From positions 19,419,561 to 19,483,560 of the forward strand of contig NC_052618.1 of the NCBI RefSeq assembly GCF_016545825.1: a stretch of DNA of 64,000 bases, read 5' to 3'. This document shows, piece by piece, positions 20,932 to 33,714 of this stretch; the stretch's first letter is position 1; each line of letters starts with the position of its first letter. Both the position numbers and the translations under genes were made by a program. Under the pieces are notes generated by a model. That model was not told the origin of the DNA, searched no databases, and saw nothing but the letters and a program-made list of their open reading frames with translations. The stretch is from Eucalyptus grandis. Taxonomy: Eukaryota; Streptophyta; Magnoliopsida; Myrtales; Myrtaceae.

Positions 20932-23900
20932 GGAATTTGAGTGCGAAACTTGGTCATGCCATTGTGATCTCCATTGAACCACGTTCCAAACATTTTAATA
21001 TAAAGCCTTTTCAATGTAATACAAGAACCCGAACTTAACTGACCCAAAATTAAGTCAAAAACCGACAAAATATGGCCCCAAAGTTGCTAAACGTGCGTTG
21101 TTCATCTTGCATGGGAAACTTCATAATTTTATTTTGGATAAACTGTAAGTTCAAATCAAATTCCGTAAAATTGTACAGCTCCACAACGCCTAAACTATTA
21201 TTTTTTTATCAAATTTTATAGATCAACAACTCAAAAATCAGTTTTCATAGCTCGAAATTTAACATAATTCCAAAATTAAGTCTTAATCTTGAAAATTAAT
21301 CTAATTGAAAGAACAAGGGACGCGATAACTTACGGCACATGACTTTATGGAATTAAATTTACTTGATGAGGGGTTCCAGCGAGCACTTGGCGTGAACCCT
21401 CTTTTCTTCTTCTTTCCTTTTTCTTTTCTCTTTCTTTTCTTTCTCGCGAGCTCTCTCGCTTCCGAGGGTCCCTTTTACTCCTATCGTTGATGCCCTTTTT
21501 ATTTTTTATTTTATTTTTTTAAGGTGGGTCCCACGACCTTTTCTCTTCGGACGCGGTCAAAGGTCCCAAATGGTACAGACTTATTATTATTCTATTGAGA
21601 GAATTTTATTGTTTTAGTAAGCAATACATGACCAATAAATAAATGGCAGAGTCTAGCCTTTAAGTTATATCGTGATTGGTCTTGGAGATTTGGTGACCCA
21701 CCATTTTAAAAATCAAGTGATGGAGGGTACTACTCCTTTATTTTATGAGTATTTTAGGTAAGAGACGCGTTTTTTTTTAAAAATAACAATACAATAGTTT
21801 ATTAACAGCATTCAACACTACCCATTGGCGGGGCCATAAATTCAGGGAAGATGTTTTTAGAATTTTAATGCAAAGAAAATATACGTGCTAAAAGTGAATG
21901 GGCAATAAATATTGATGAAAAGACAAGAAATTAAACACATTGGCAACTTGCGCATGTAATCATTTCTTTTACAATGAATATCACGGTGTTTATAGGCTAA
22001 TAATCATGACTACAATAAGTGGTTATTGCTCTAGACGTAACATGTAATTTGTATGCTGCCAATCATTATTCACAAGAAGTTATAAGGACGTTACATCAAG
22101 GGTTGCTAGTGACCCTCGCCGGCACAATGACAAAAAAAGGGAAAGAGAATATTGCCGGCGCGAAGATAAGGAAGGACAGTGGTTGTGAGATTAGGGTTTT
22201 GACTGAGCAGCTGCCCGCGTGCGCTGCTGCCGGCGAAGAAATGATAGAGGCAAGGGTGGTGCTTGCAACGTTCAAGGTAGAGTTATGCCCATTTAATAGA
22301 TAATTAAAGAGTCTTATGATTGCGGCGCGGTGGCGTTTGCGCCCTTTTGGAAAGGTTTTAGCATGAAATAGCTGGTGTGACTATCGAGGCGAGGTCCTGT
22401 TTGGCTTTCCGCTGGAAGATTGTTACTTTAAGTGTTATGACTCGACTAGGATTCTTGCTGCGGCTTTGCGTAAATCTGAGAATGAGAGAGCAATGACCAG
22501 GGTCTTCTAAGAAACTTTAACGTGTGATTCACAAGTTCACATGTAAAAATGTCATTTGGTTTCCTTGACCGATAAAATTGACTGTCGTTTGTTAATGAAC
22601 GAGAACTGGAGTGTATTTTGTTCCCATTTCCTTGCCTTGTGCTGTCTAAAATATTGCATCAATGATCAATTAGATGTTGCTACCTTATGGTTCACCTCAT
22701 GGGAAGGGCAATGGGGTGGTCTAGTCGCAAACAATTTGTTACATAAGAAATACAAACAGATTGTCTGCTAGTTTTATTCGGAGTTTTGACCTTATCATAA
22801 TATGATGCTATTATCATTTGCCTGTGTCACTAGATATGGGAAAGTGGTTAATTAAGTGGAGTTTGTTGAGCCCAAGGATGCCATAAGGAATAAAGTGATG
22901 TTTCTCCTAGTAAAATTATTATTGTGGTGTTGCTATGTGTGTAAGTATCCACTCATGTGGCCGATTGAAGGGGAGGTTCATGGAGTAGAGAAGGCACTTG
23001 TTGCGGTCTGTGGCTGCCTTCAAGTATGTCCACCAACTGATAAGATACCCGACAAGTCTCGGACAACTGGTGGCAGAACTCTTGATTCTTTATCCCGCCA
23101 TACTTTGCCTGACTTTTACGTAGATCTTCCTCAGCGGAACGCAGGGTTACCCGCAATGCCAAGTGGAGCAGTTAGTTATGGTGCAAGAGTTCATCCTTTG
23201 ACTGTTGAAGCGGACCGGGCCCCTACCATTGAAGCAAAAGCACTTCAGCAAGAAGTTAGCTACAGGATTCTTTGTTCCAATGACAGGGTTGGGGGTGTCA
23301 TTGGAAGGGGGGGCTCCATTGTTAAGGCTCTTGAGAATGAATCAGGTGCTTCAGTAAGTGTTGGACCTACTGTTGCTGAGTCTGACGAGTGACTAATAAC
23401 TATTATGGCTTCTGAGGTGTGTTATTCGGTATCTTTTACTAATTAACATCCAGTTAGCCTTTGATGGATTGTGATGTACGTGATGTTGGCTTTGAAATAC
23501 AATGCAGAATCCCGAATCATGCTACTCACCTGCACAAAGGGCTGCTGTTCTTGTTTTCATTAGGTCAATTGAAGCTGGCACCGAAAAGGGTCTGGATTCT
23601 GGCTCAAGTCCTGTTACTGCTCGTCTTGTAGTCCCATCGAACCTCGTTGGTTGCTTGTTGGGAAAAGGAGGCTCTATCGTTTCAGAAACACGGAGGATAA
23701 CAGGAACTAACATTTGGATAATGGTGGGTGACCAGGTCCCTAAGTGTGCTTGAGAAGATGATGAAGTGGTACAGGTGTGATGCCGCAGCTATTTTAATTT
23801 ACCATAATTTTCTTGCAGAAAAATATATTTGAGTATATGAACAGTTTGAGTATTCAAGTCAACATGGGGTTAGCGTTGTATGCTACAGTTTGAATATGAT

Positions 23901-25804
23901 GCCAAAGGCCTAAACTATTGTGGTGCAACTGTTCAAGAGTTGATGAAACTTTTTGTCGATTGCTTGTTTGTCTTTGCAAGTAGGCAAGCTTTATCCACCT
24001 ATCAAGAATCAACTATTTTGATTCTTAAGGGTTTTCATGGATGCTTGGAGATGACCTGAGTCTCATGAAAATATTGCAATTATGTCATCATGTTGTGATT
24101 CATCTTTGTCGTGTGCAAGAAATGTGGCCTATGTTCTATGCAAGATGAAGCACAATATAGTGGACCAAAAAAGAAAAAAAAAGGGTTTGTACGTTTAGGA
24201 GACTCTATGCAGATTTTGTTGCAAGCCACTGAGGGATGTGCCATCTCCTGGATTTACGAGAATTCATGCTAATTAGATGCTTGTTACAGTGTTATTAATA
24301 TTCTGGGCGATTTACATGAAACCCTTAAAAGTTGTACGGTTGATATGTGATGGTAGCTTTGTGTGTATGCTAAGGTTCTTATGTGTGTGGACCATATTGA
24401 TAACTTTTAGCATGTCTAGTGAACACAACTTGTTGAGAATAGTTTGCAGATATACATAGGTTTCTACTATATTCTAATTAGTCTATTATGCAGATTTCAG
24501 GGGAGTTTTCTAACATTCAAAATGCGTTATACAATATAACTGGTAGACTGCGAGATAATATTCTTTCCAGCTCATCGAACAATTTGGGATGCAGGATGGC
24601 TTCCTCTGTTTTGGCAGAGAGTAGTCCTTATGGAAGACTAAAGGATCCTGTTTCTCTGGGTTTGGACATATCACCTGGTATTTCTCCAGGTCTTAGCAGA
24701 TACATGACTTTGACAGCTAGTACAGATCAACTTGAATCAAGGCATCATCTTGATCATCCTTCCCCACCAAGGTTGTGGACATCACAGGTGTGTTCTCTTT
24801 GCTCAAATTTCTTTGGTGCATACTTAATGTATGTGGGGATCAAATGGATATTTTTCTGAGCACATTCACTTCTATAGTCATTTTATTTGCAGGGAGTTGC
24901 TGGAATTCCACAAAGGAGCAATTCAGATGTTGGCAGAGGTTTGACATCACTAAGAAGTGGTACAGAACTTGGCAGGTTGGTGGTCTGTGGTCTACCTATA
25001 AGAGCATATTGCATTACTTATTTTGTGAAGAATATGAGAGGTGGCATTTAAAGGTAGAAAGGAATTGGGTTTATGGATCATGTTGGCTTTTCTTTCTTTT
25101 TGAGGGCGTGATTGAGCAATTTCCATGTTCTAGATTTCCTTTATCACTTGAAAGTTGGCCCCAATTGATTTTAGTGTTTGAAAACTAAGTCATGGCAGTC
25201 CATGGCAAGAGACCTGCATGTTACTGTTTAACCATTAATTCACTGTTGATGCTCTTTGTGGGACTGCTGTTAACTGGGATTCTCAGTTTTTGTTCTTGAG
25301 GCTTGCAAACTTATTAGCCATTCGGTTCCAAGTTATTAATATTTTCCTATTAGCGAATTTTGAAACACGTCTGCAGTTGTAGAGACCAAATTACTCATTT
25401 GCAGCGAGATAATGTAAACGATGCTTGTCTTGTGCATACGCATAGAGTGAAGTGCCTAACGAATGTCAGGAATTTGTAATGGATACCACAGAAAGCATAC
25501 TTATTAGTTTTAGCCTTGCAACTCTTCTGTTTACTAATCTGCAGAACCTAACTGGTGCAGTGGGAGTAAATCTGCTATTGTGACGAACACTACGGTCGAG
25601 ATCGTTGTACCTGAAAATGTCATCCACTGTGTGTATGGGGAGAACGGTAGCAATTTGAGTAGACTGAGACAGGTAGACTCATACATGCTTGTTTGGCAGA
25701 TTAACTGTTTCATTTGGTGTGCTTAATTTGGCAAATAAAAGTTCTGCTCTACTTTTCAATTTGTGTTTGTAGTCAGTTGAAATGTTTCCATCACTCTGTC
25801 TAAG

Positions 25805-26299
25805 TGTTAAAAAAATGATCTATTTTTAGAAAATTCTAGACTACAATAGACTACACAAGACAGAAAAAGTTGGCGGAAACAAACCGGCAAAAAGCAAGCC
25901 TAGAGACTCTCAAACGCTGAAGAATTTTCTGGTACGTGGACAGCAAAAAGGCCAAAGAAAAGTCAACAAAAGCTGCTGAGATTAGAAAAATGAAGAAAAA
26001 TGAAGAAGTCCCCAGAAGATCCGTAGAAGTCGCTCATGTAGCAAGTTTGTAATATTATATTACTTTTTGTACTCAATGTCGGTGAAGGAAAGGCGGTGCT
26101 CACGCCTATAAATAGGGGTGTGGTGTCTGTGTGGTGTCTGTTTTAGGTAGCCGAAAAACCAGAAAGCACTCCTTCCCTTGTAATATTAACTTCCATAATA
26201 AAAGTTCCTTTTTTTACCTATACTCTCTTGCCATTGTAGTCCACTTTTATTCACATACACACTTGCACAAACACTCAAGATTCCACAAAAACATCAACA
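25805..26299 (+). repeat. Copia-2 5' LTR
   Basis: 495 bp, TGTTAAAA...CAACA. TATA box TATAAATA at 26,107-26,114. Closely similar to the 3' LTR. Differs by small indels: it lacks an ACACGTGGACAG-like duplication near 30,477 and has an extra GTGTGGTGTCT near 26,130. Confidence 0.95.
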
Positions 26300-26393
26300 G
26301 TGGTATCAGAGCCACGTTTTTGGTTGGTATTGGGCGTTTGTCCTACCTACCCATTCCTAAAATTACCCTTTCCAAATACCCACTAACTAAACC

Positions 26394-27300
26394 ATGGCCA
26401 ACTCTGCCTAATCCTCATTTCCCATTCCCATTTTTGATGGGAACAACTATGACTTTTGGAGCATAAAAATGACTACATTCTTGATGGCCCAAGACTTATG
26501 GGACATCGTGGAAAAATGTTGCGAGGCTCCGCCAAAAGGTGCAAGTGTTTCGAAGGATCAACTACAAATGGATACAAGGGCGCTATATTTTATCCAGCAA
26601 GCGCTCTCAGAAACCGTATTTCCAAGAGTTATTGGAGCGAGGACTGCAAAAGAGGCTTGGGATATACCATGAGAAGAATTTCAAGGATTGGAAAAGGTAT
26701 GCACTATTCGCCTTCAGACTCTAAGAAGAGATTTTGAGAATTCTAAAATGAAAAGTTATGAGACCGTACAAGAATATTGTGGAAAATTAAAGGAACTTGT
26801 TAATCAAATGAGAGCCTATGAGATGGGATAACTTATCAAAGGGTTGTTGAAAAAATATTGGTGTCACTTACCAAAAAGTACAACTCCATAGTTACAACTA
26901 TTGAAGGAACTAAAGACTTGACGACCCTATTAATAAGTGAATTAATTGTCTCTCTAGAAGCACATGAGAAAAGACTAATGGCACAAGATGAAGATTCAGT
27001 TGAAAGTGCCTTTCAGTCTAAAGTAAATATACGGTCTCATCAAACTAAAAATGGTGGAAGGAGCTCATGGAAAAACAAAAGAGGAGGAGAAATTATAAAA
27101 AAATGAAAATTATCCACCTTGTGGTATTTGCAAGAAAACAAATCATTTGGAGAAGGATTGTTGGTTTAAAAATAAAAAACAATGCCGCTTTGTAAAAGAT
27201 ATGGCCACGTAGAAAAGATTGTCGCTCAAAAACAAATAATCGAGCAAACTATGTAGAAAAAAAAAGAAAGTAAAAAGAATACATTCTATGCAGGCCAAGC
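26394..27300 (+). pseudogene. Copia-2 gag (UBN2-type) with CCHC knuckle
   Basis: ATG at 26,394 opens MANSA then a TAA at codon 6. The frame continues with FDGNNYDFWSIKM and TVQEYCGKLKELVNQMRAY-type capsid text. A zinc knuckle CGICKKTNHLEKDC (CX2CX4HX4C) lies near 27,120. Frameshifts or stops occur near 26,671, 26,830 and 27,106. It would package retrotransposon RNA if intact. Confidence 0.8.
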
Positions 27301-28453
27301 GGCAAATAATAATAAAAGTGAAACATGGTACATCGATAGTGGGTGTAGCAATCACATAACGGGGGACGAATCTATACTCACTGATATTGATAAGTCGGTG
27401 AAATCACAAGTAAAGTTGGGCAATGGTGCATTAGTAGATTTCAAAGGAAAAGGCACCATCGCCGTGGAAACGAATAATGGGCCAAAATATATACGTAATG
27501 TATATCTAGTCCCTCGTCTTGCACAAAATCTCTTAAGTGTGGGCCAAATGATACAAAGTGGGTATTTTCTATATTTTAATAGAGATACTTGCATTATCTA
27601 TGATAAATATAAAAATATCATTGCCTCTGTTAAGATGAAAAATAACAATTTTCCTATTCAATGGAAATTGGTCAAAGATATAACCATGAAAGTTCAACTT
27701 GATGATTCATGGCTATGGCATCGAAGATTTGGCCACTTCAATTTTGTTGGGCTAAAAATTCTCCATCAGAAAAATATGATGAGAGATTTTCCAGTCATCG
27801 GAGAAATTTCAGATGTTTGTGAAGGCTGTCTTCTTCGAAAACAATAGAGATAGTCCTTCCCATCTGGAGGTGCATGGAAAGCTAAGAAGCCATTGGAACT
27901 TGTCCACACGGACGTGTGCGATCCGATGAGGACACCTACACCCAATCAAAATAAATATTTCATCCTATTTATCGATGATTATACAAGAATGACATGGGTA
28001 TACTTTCTTCGAGAAAGATCTGAGGTTTTCTCTATCTTCAGAAAATTCAAGAACCACGTCGAGAATTAGAGTGGCCAAAGAATCAAAGTCTGAAGGAGTG
28101 ACAGAGGCACATAATACAATTCAAATGAGTTTAATAAATTTTGTGAAGATGAAGGAATCCATCATCAACTAACTGTTGGCTACGCCCCAAAACAAAATGG
28201 AGTAGCTGAAAGAAAAAATAGAATTGTCATGGAGATGGCAAGGTCTATGCTAAAGGAGAAAGGTCTTCCCAACACTTTTTGGGCAGAAGTAGTTTATAAT
28301 GCAGTATACCTGTTAAACAGGTGTCCAACTAAAGCTGTTCAAAATAAAACACCAGTCGAAGCATGGAGTGGACAGAAGCCTTCAACAAAGCATCTCAAAG
28401 TGTTTGGATGCATTTGCTACGTCCACATCCCTGCTCAAAAAGGAGTAAGCTAG
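27301..28453 (+). pseudogene. Copia-2 protease and integrase
   Basis: The protease motif WYIDSGCSNHITGD lies near 27,328 with catalytic Asp present. The integrase zinc-binding start has LWHRRFGHFNFVGLKIL near 27,714 and the C..C pair (CEGCLLRKQ) near 27,824. The catalytic core shows HTDVCDPMRTPT near 27,905 and IDDYTRMTWVYFLRE near 27,970. QNGVAERKNRIVMEMARSML near 28,195 carries the last acidic residue. In-frame stops near 27,846, 28,067 and 28,452 disable it. Confidence 0.85.
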
Positions 28454-30280
28454 ATGAAAAGACAGAAAAAAGGAATATTCCTTGGCTACAGTGACCAATC
28501 AAAAGGCTATCGAGTTTACAACCTAAGAACCAAGAAGCTTATGATTAGTCCAGATGTCGAGTTTGACGAGAATGCTGCCTGGAATTTGGAGGACGAGAAG
28601 ATTGAGAAGAAGTATATCACCTTGCCAGACATACCACCTGCTCAAGAGGAGTCAACATCACAAGAAGAAGGAGAAACACTGGATTCCACCACTCATGACA
28701 TAACTCCACCAAGCTCTCCAAGAGTAACGCAAGAAGAATCTACTCCAGAGTCTCCAATACTAAGGGTAAAAGCCCTTAGAATAATTTACGACACATGCAA
28801 CTTTGCTATTTTGGAACCAAAAAACTACAAACAAGCGTCCAAAGAAGAAGTTTGGATAAAAGCCATGGAGGAAGAAATCAAGATGATCGAGAAAAATGAA
28901 ACTTGGGAGCTTGTCGATCGACCCGAAGACAAAGAGATCATTGGCGTCAAGTGGGTCTATAAAACAAAGCTCAATGCTGATGGATCAATCCAGAAGCATA
29001 AAGCAAGGCTTGTGGCGAAAGGATACTTGCAACAACCAGGTATTGACTATGTTGCTCGCCTTGATACTATTCAGGCACTCATAGCTCTAGCAGCACAAAA
29101 AGAATGGAAGATCTACAACTAGATGTAAAATCAACATTCCTAAATGGATATCTTCAAGAAGAAATATACATAGAACAACCACAAGACTTTATCCTCAAAG
29201 GCCAAGAAGAAAAAGTTCTCAAACTCAAAAAAGCCTTGTATGGGTTAAAACAAGCACCACGAGCATAGTATAGTAGGATTGATGAATACTTCATCAAGCA
29301 AGGATTCAGGAGGAGTATGAGTGAGCCAACACTCTACGTCAAGACCCAAGGTAAGTCCGACACTCTCATGTCTCTTCATATATAGATGATCTCATATATG
29401 CAGGAAACAATGAGACAATGATTCGAGAATTTAAAGAAGAAATGATGAAAACATTTGAAATGACGGACTTGGGCTTGATGAACTATTTCCTCGGTATTGA
29501 AGTCAATCAAGATGAAGGAATTTTCATCTCGCAAAAGAAATATGTAGAAAAGCTCCTTGAAAAATTCAAGATGAGTAATTGCAAAACAGTGGCAACACCA
29601 CTTGTGATGAATGAAAACCTATTGAAAAAAGATGGAGCTGAAAAAGCAGACGCTTCACTCTACATAAGCCTAATTGGGAGTCTACTATATCTTACCACTA
29701 CACGGCCATATATTATGTACGCGACAAGTTTACTATCACGGTTTATGCAGAGTCCAAGCCAAATTCATTTTGGAGCAGCCAAGAGAATTCTAAGATACTT
29801 ACGAGGAACCACTAATTATGGTATTTGGTACCAACCTAGTGCAACAACTAAGTTGATCGATTATACTGATAGCGATTGGGTAGGATCATCTTATGACAGG
29901 AGGAGCACCACTGGTTATGCATTCACATTAGGTTTTGGAATATTTTCATGGATATCTAAAAAACAAGACTTAGTGGCACAATCCACTACAGAAGCATAAT
30001 ATGTTACGGCTGCTACAACTATTAGTCATGCAATATGGCTTTGAAGAATTTTAGAAGACGTTGGAGAACGGCAAATGGAATCAACGCCAATATTTTGCGA
30101 CAACAAGTCCGCGATTGTAATATAAAAAAATCCAGTCTTTCATGGAAGAACGAAACATATTGATATAAAATATCACTTCATTTGTGAAGTGCAAAGGAAA
30201 GGAGAGATCGAGCTAAAATATTGTAAGACTGAAGATCAAATTGCGGACATATTCACTAAAGCACTACCAACAACAAAATT
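28454..30280 (+). pseudogene. Copia-2 reverse transcriptase and RNase H
   Basis: KGIFLGYSDQSKGYRVYNL begins the segment near 28,469. The RT domain shows NETWELVDRPEDKEIIGVKW, KHKARLVAKGY and, after a frame change near 29,370, YIDDLIYAGN (the YVDD-equivalent). RNase H includes IDYTDSDWVGSSYDRRSTTG near 29,860 and STTEA then a TAA at about 29,998. The C-terminal HIDIKYHFI-type block is near 30,157. Several stops (29,120, 29,267, 29,998) interrupt the frame. Confidence 0.85.
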
Positions 30281-30332
30281 TGAGACATTGAAAAGTATGC
30301 TTGGAGTATCACAAAAATGGATCAAGGAGGAG

Positions 30333-30835
30333 TGTTAAAAAAATGATCAATTTTTAGAAAATTCTAGACTACACTAGACTACACAAGACAGAAAAAGTTG
30401 GCGGAAACAAACCGGCAAAAAGCAAGCCTAGAAGACTCTCAAACGCTGAAGAATTTTCTGGTACGTGGACAGCAGAACACGTGGACAGAAAAAAGGCCAA
30501 AGAAAAGTCAACAGAACCTGCTGAGATTAGAAAAATGAAGAAAAATGAAGAAGTCCCGAGAAGATCCGTAGAAGTCGCTCAAGTAGCAAGTTTGTAATAT
30601 TATATTACTTTTTGTACACAATGTCGGTGAAGGAAAGGCAGTGCTCACGCCTATAAATAGGGATGTGATGTCTGTTTTAGGTAGCCGAAAAACCAAAAAA
30701 CACTCATTTTCTTGTAATATCAACTTCCATAATAAAAGTTTCGTTTTTTTTACCTATACTCCCTTGCCATTGTAGTTTACTTTTATTCACATACACACTT
30801 GCACAAACACTCACGCTTCCGCAAAAACACCAACA
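30333..30835 (+). repeat. Copia-2 3' LTR
   Basis: 503 bp, TGTTAAAA...CAACA, with TATAAATA at 30,652-30,659. Followed directly by the CTAAG duplication. Confidence 0.95.
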
Positions 30836-31548
30836 CTAAGCCCTCATCTTACAGAAGCACCGTTTCTGTGCATGTTTTGAAGGCCAATTATATTCTTGCC
30901 CAATGCTATGTGCCCTTGTTACTCCCTGAACTCGAGTTGACTGATACACTGGAATACATGAGTATCTTGTCTCAACTAGTGTTTGATACTTCTGTTTGTT
31001 TCTTTTGGCCTAAAAATTTGTAGACTACACTCTTGTTTTGAAGGCAAAGAGGGTGAAGGAATGAAATTTGAGTTCTTTTAGGTTTTGATAAAGGTGAATG
31101 GCCAATGTGCCAAAATTTCCATTCCTTTATCTTTTGACTATTAATGTTCAGGATGTTGAAAACTATGGAAATTCTTTTATTGGTTCAGTGCTTTGTTCCT
31201 TGCCTTGAATACATAAACTACATTTCATGTGAAGGTGCAAAATGTCAACATACCATTCTTCTGTTCTTGAATATTAAAGTACATGGATATTATCATAAGG
31301 GTACTTTAATCCTTTCTTTTTATTCTGTACTGTATTTCAATCTGTAGCTATCAGTTTTTGAGTGGGCATAGTTCAGTTCAACTTATGTTTACGCTATGAT
31401 GCCTTTCCAATAGATCTCTGGTGCGAAGGTTACAGTGCATGAACCTCGTCTGGGGAAAAGTGAGAGTACCGTTGTCATCTCTGGCACACCGGATGAGGCT
31501 CAAGCTGCGCAAAGTCTTCTTCATGCGTTTATTCTCACCGGTTCATGA

Positions 31549-32092
31549 CTACACATTCACTAACGAAACCATCGGCTCTGCATTTTTGAGCAGTTTCTTC
31601 TCTGTAACGGGTACACAAACATTAGAAAGCCAATTCATTTGGAAAGATTTTTGTCATAAATTTCATAGCTATTCTTTTTCTGCAGAGAGATATTTATATT
31701 TCATTCTTGTACATTGTAAAATAGGAAATTGAAAAAAAATAAAATGTCTATTTCAAGAGTCTCCATTGGATCAAGTTTTCTCTTTAAATTATTCTTTTCT
31801 GCAGGCCAGGGACTCTATACTTTTACTTGAATGTTTTATACATATCCTTTTATTCACTCATCAAGTTTCCTTCTAGTTTCTAGAGGTGCTATGAGGACCC
31901 ATGCGGGCATCTGCCGAGCCGTGAAGAGGGAGAGGGAGAGATTGGGCGAGAGAGAGATGTTGCGCTGGGGTCATTGCCATGACGGTCGTCGGAGATGGCG
32001 CGACTTGGTGTCTGTTGAGGCTGATACTAAGGCAGGATTGAGAATTTTTGGACTGGGGATTTTGAATGGCCTAGATTATTTTTGTATTTTAG
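31549..32092. other. 3' flank of the KH pseudogene
   Basis: Sequence after the KH stop codon, probably old 3' UTR and flank. A purine-rich patch near 31,925 is present. No other gene recognised. Confidence 0.4.
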
Positions 32093-32340
32093 GGATAAGA
32101 TTCTATTTGTTTCACAGAAACTGATTGATTCTGAAATGTTTTTTCCTAAAAATGATTAATTATATCGTTTGCAAAAATGAACAGTAAATGTTTTCATGGT
32201 TCATGAAAATGTTTAGTTATAAATTGTTATTGATAATGAAAATATTTTGCATTGATTAATTATTTTAAACACTATAAGCGATTATTTTCAAGAAAATATT
32301 TATTAAATTATTTATTTTTTGCAAAATAAACTGTTCCTAA
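32093..32340. mobile_element. AT-rich MITE-like element
   Basis: Related to 32,832-33,068: both have an end reading TTATTTTTTGCAAAATAAACT and an inverted start with a TTCC-A-run (TTTTTTCCTAAAAATGA). Termini are diverged and no target duplication is clear. Confidence 0.45.
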
Positions 32341-32831
32341 TCTTCATAAAACGGAGTAGCATGGGCAAGTACAGCTAGCACTGATTGGTCGTGCAACTTT
32401 GAATGAGACAAATGGGATAGGTCATACCTGTCTGAAAATGGAGATGGACTCTCATCTATATGGTAAGGAGTGTACAATCTTTTCCACAGCTCGAAACATT
32501 CTCTACGGTCTCGCCATTTCTGCTCACTTGATTTACGTCGGGCGAGAACAAGCAAAAGTAGACAAGTTTCGCGTTGTTAATTAGTTTTCGAATTGCGCAA
32601 GTTAACGGGATCAATCTGTATATTGATACAAAATGAATTTTGTCAAGGACCGCTACTGATGCACTTGTAAACAAGTTGATCAAGAAAACCTTACAGTTTT
32701 TAATGCACCGACTTCTTCTTCTTCGGTTTTTTTTTTTTTTTTGTAAAATGTAATCAGCCTATACCGATGCTTAATTACATCCTCGAGACCCTTGTTAAGG
32801 CTCCATTTGACCATATAAAGCAACCACAACG

Positions 32832-33068
32832 AGTGTGTTCATTTAACGAAAAATGAATGACTTGAAAAATATTTTCCAAAAATAATAGATTACATCATTT
32901 AAAAAAATAAATGGAAATTTTTTTCAACCCCCACAAAAATAGTCGAGTATAGATTGTTATCAATGATGAAATATTTTTTGTTGACTAATTTTTCTAAATA
33001 ATGAAATAATCATTTTTTTGGAAAATATTTTTCACATTGCTCATTTTTTGCAAAATAAACTCACCCTA
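32832..33068. mobile_element. AT-rich MITE in the duplicated segment
   Basis: Imperfect inverted ends: TTCATTTAACGAAAAATGAA with TGAAAAATATTTTCC, versus the complement of the TCATTTTTTGCAAAATAAAC end. Same element at about 57,970-58,205 in copy 2. Probably hAT-type, but no target duplication was settled. Confidence 0.5.
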
Positions 33069-33714
33069 AAATTATCGTCATTTTCCATGATCGTCGAAAA
33101 TGGTCACTAAGGAACATATTATTGCTAGAATCTGGACTGAATAATCTTGGTCGTTGATCCTGTGAATCTCACGTATAGTTAACTTGTTTTAGACTTTTAT
33201 GATTAAGCCGGTCCCCGTGGATTGGGTCAGCGCAAGTATTTTTTCTCACGAGGCCATAGAAGATCTCGAAGTGGCGATAATGCGAAACAACTCCTACAAG
33301 AAGTAAGGCTGACAGAATGATTTGGCGTTCGAAACTTTAGGAACTTATTGCAGTCTCTACGACAAATGCATCGTGTGTCAATCTCCACGTCTCGTAGCCT
33401 TATCATAGGTAGAACCAGACTGTTGTCGTCGCCGGTGAGCCGCCGACAGTACAATACAATCGATGGGTCTAAGAGTCTTGAAAATTTATCGAGAACAGAA
33501 GGGAATTGCATTCCGTGTCATAGAAGATTCAACGGCAGAATAACATAGTTCAAACTTCCAAACGAAATATACGTACGCCTTTCACAAACCAACAAGCATA
33601 CTGAAAAAATACAGAGCTTGCGAACGAAAACGTAGCACTTATTTATTACCGAGCATGGCTGTGCATAATCATGGACGAGTCGCCCGTACTAGCGGAATAA
33701 AACCGCTGTTAAGC

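Larger units (their letters stand above)
19567..22149 (-). repeat. BSP1 5' flank, paralogous to the BSP3 5' flank
   Basis: Colinear with 38,844-42,116 over about 2.6 kb, including non-coding landmarks (CATCCTGAACTATGAT at the start, GTTATTGCTCTA and ACATGTAATTTGT at the end). Similarity ends at about 22,149, where KH-domain coding sequence begins here and unrelated sequence begins in the other copy. It contains a MITE-like element and a tiny retroposon. Confidence 0.85.
25805..30835 (+). mobile_element. Copia-2: full-length but inactivated Ty1/copia retrotransposon
   Basis: 5,031 bp with 5' LTR 25,805-26,299, primer site TGGTATCAGAGC at 26,301-26,312 (initiator-Met tRNA type), polypurine tract AAGGAGGAG just before the 3' LTR, and 3' LTR 30,333-30,835. 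Exact target duplication CTAAG (25,800-25,804 and 30,836-30,840). Inserted in sense orientation in the last intron of the KH pseudogene. Gag, protease, integrase, RT and RNase H are all present but interrupted by several stops and frameshifts, so it is non-autonomous now. Confidence 0.95.
22150..31548 (+). pseudogene. Multi-KH-domain RNA-binding protein (HEN4/At4g18375-like), 5'-truncated pseudogene
   Basis: Recognisable exons run in order. A KH piece (AKIRKDSGCEIRVL) is at about 22,150-22,254. The next exon, about 22,964-23,416, completes that domain (VEKALVAVCGCLQ) and starts the next KH (RVGGVIGRGGSIVKALENE). Further exons are 23,508-23,774 (NLVGCLLGKGGSIVSETRR), 24,494-24,787, 24,893-24,975, 25,561-25,672 (VYGENGSNLSRLRQ) and 31,414-31,548, which ends AAQSLLHAFILTGS and a stop. 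GT-AG borders and phases fit for the later exons. Two in-frame TGA codons (23,390-23,392 and 23,751-23,753) each replace one sense codon. The N terminus is missing at the duplication breakpoint. KH proteins of this group bind RNA in nuclear processing. This copy should not make the full protein. Confidence 0.85.

Noticed and set aside
32725..32745. Poly(T) near the duplication edge as a retroposon tail
   Set aside because: The paralogue near 57,834 has a comparable T-rich tract and there is no target duplication. Length change of a simple repeat explains it.
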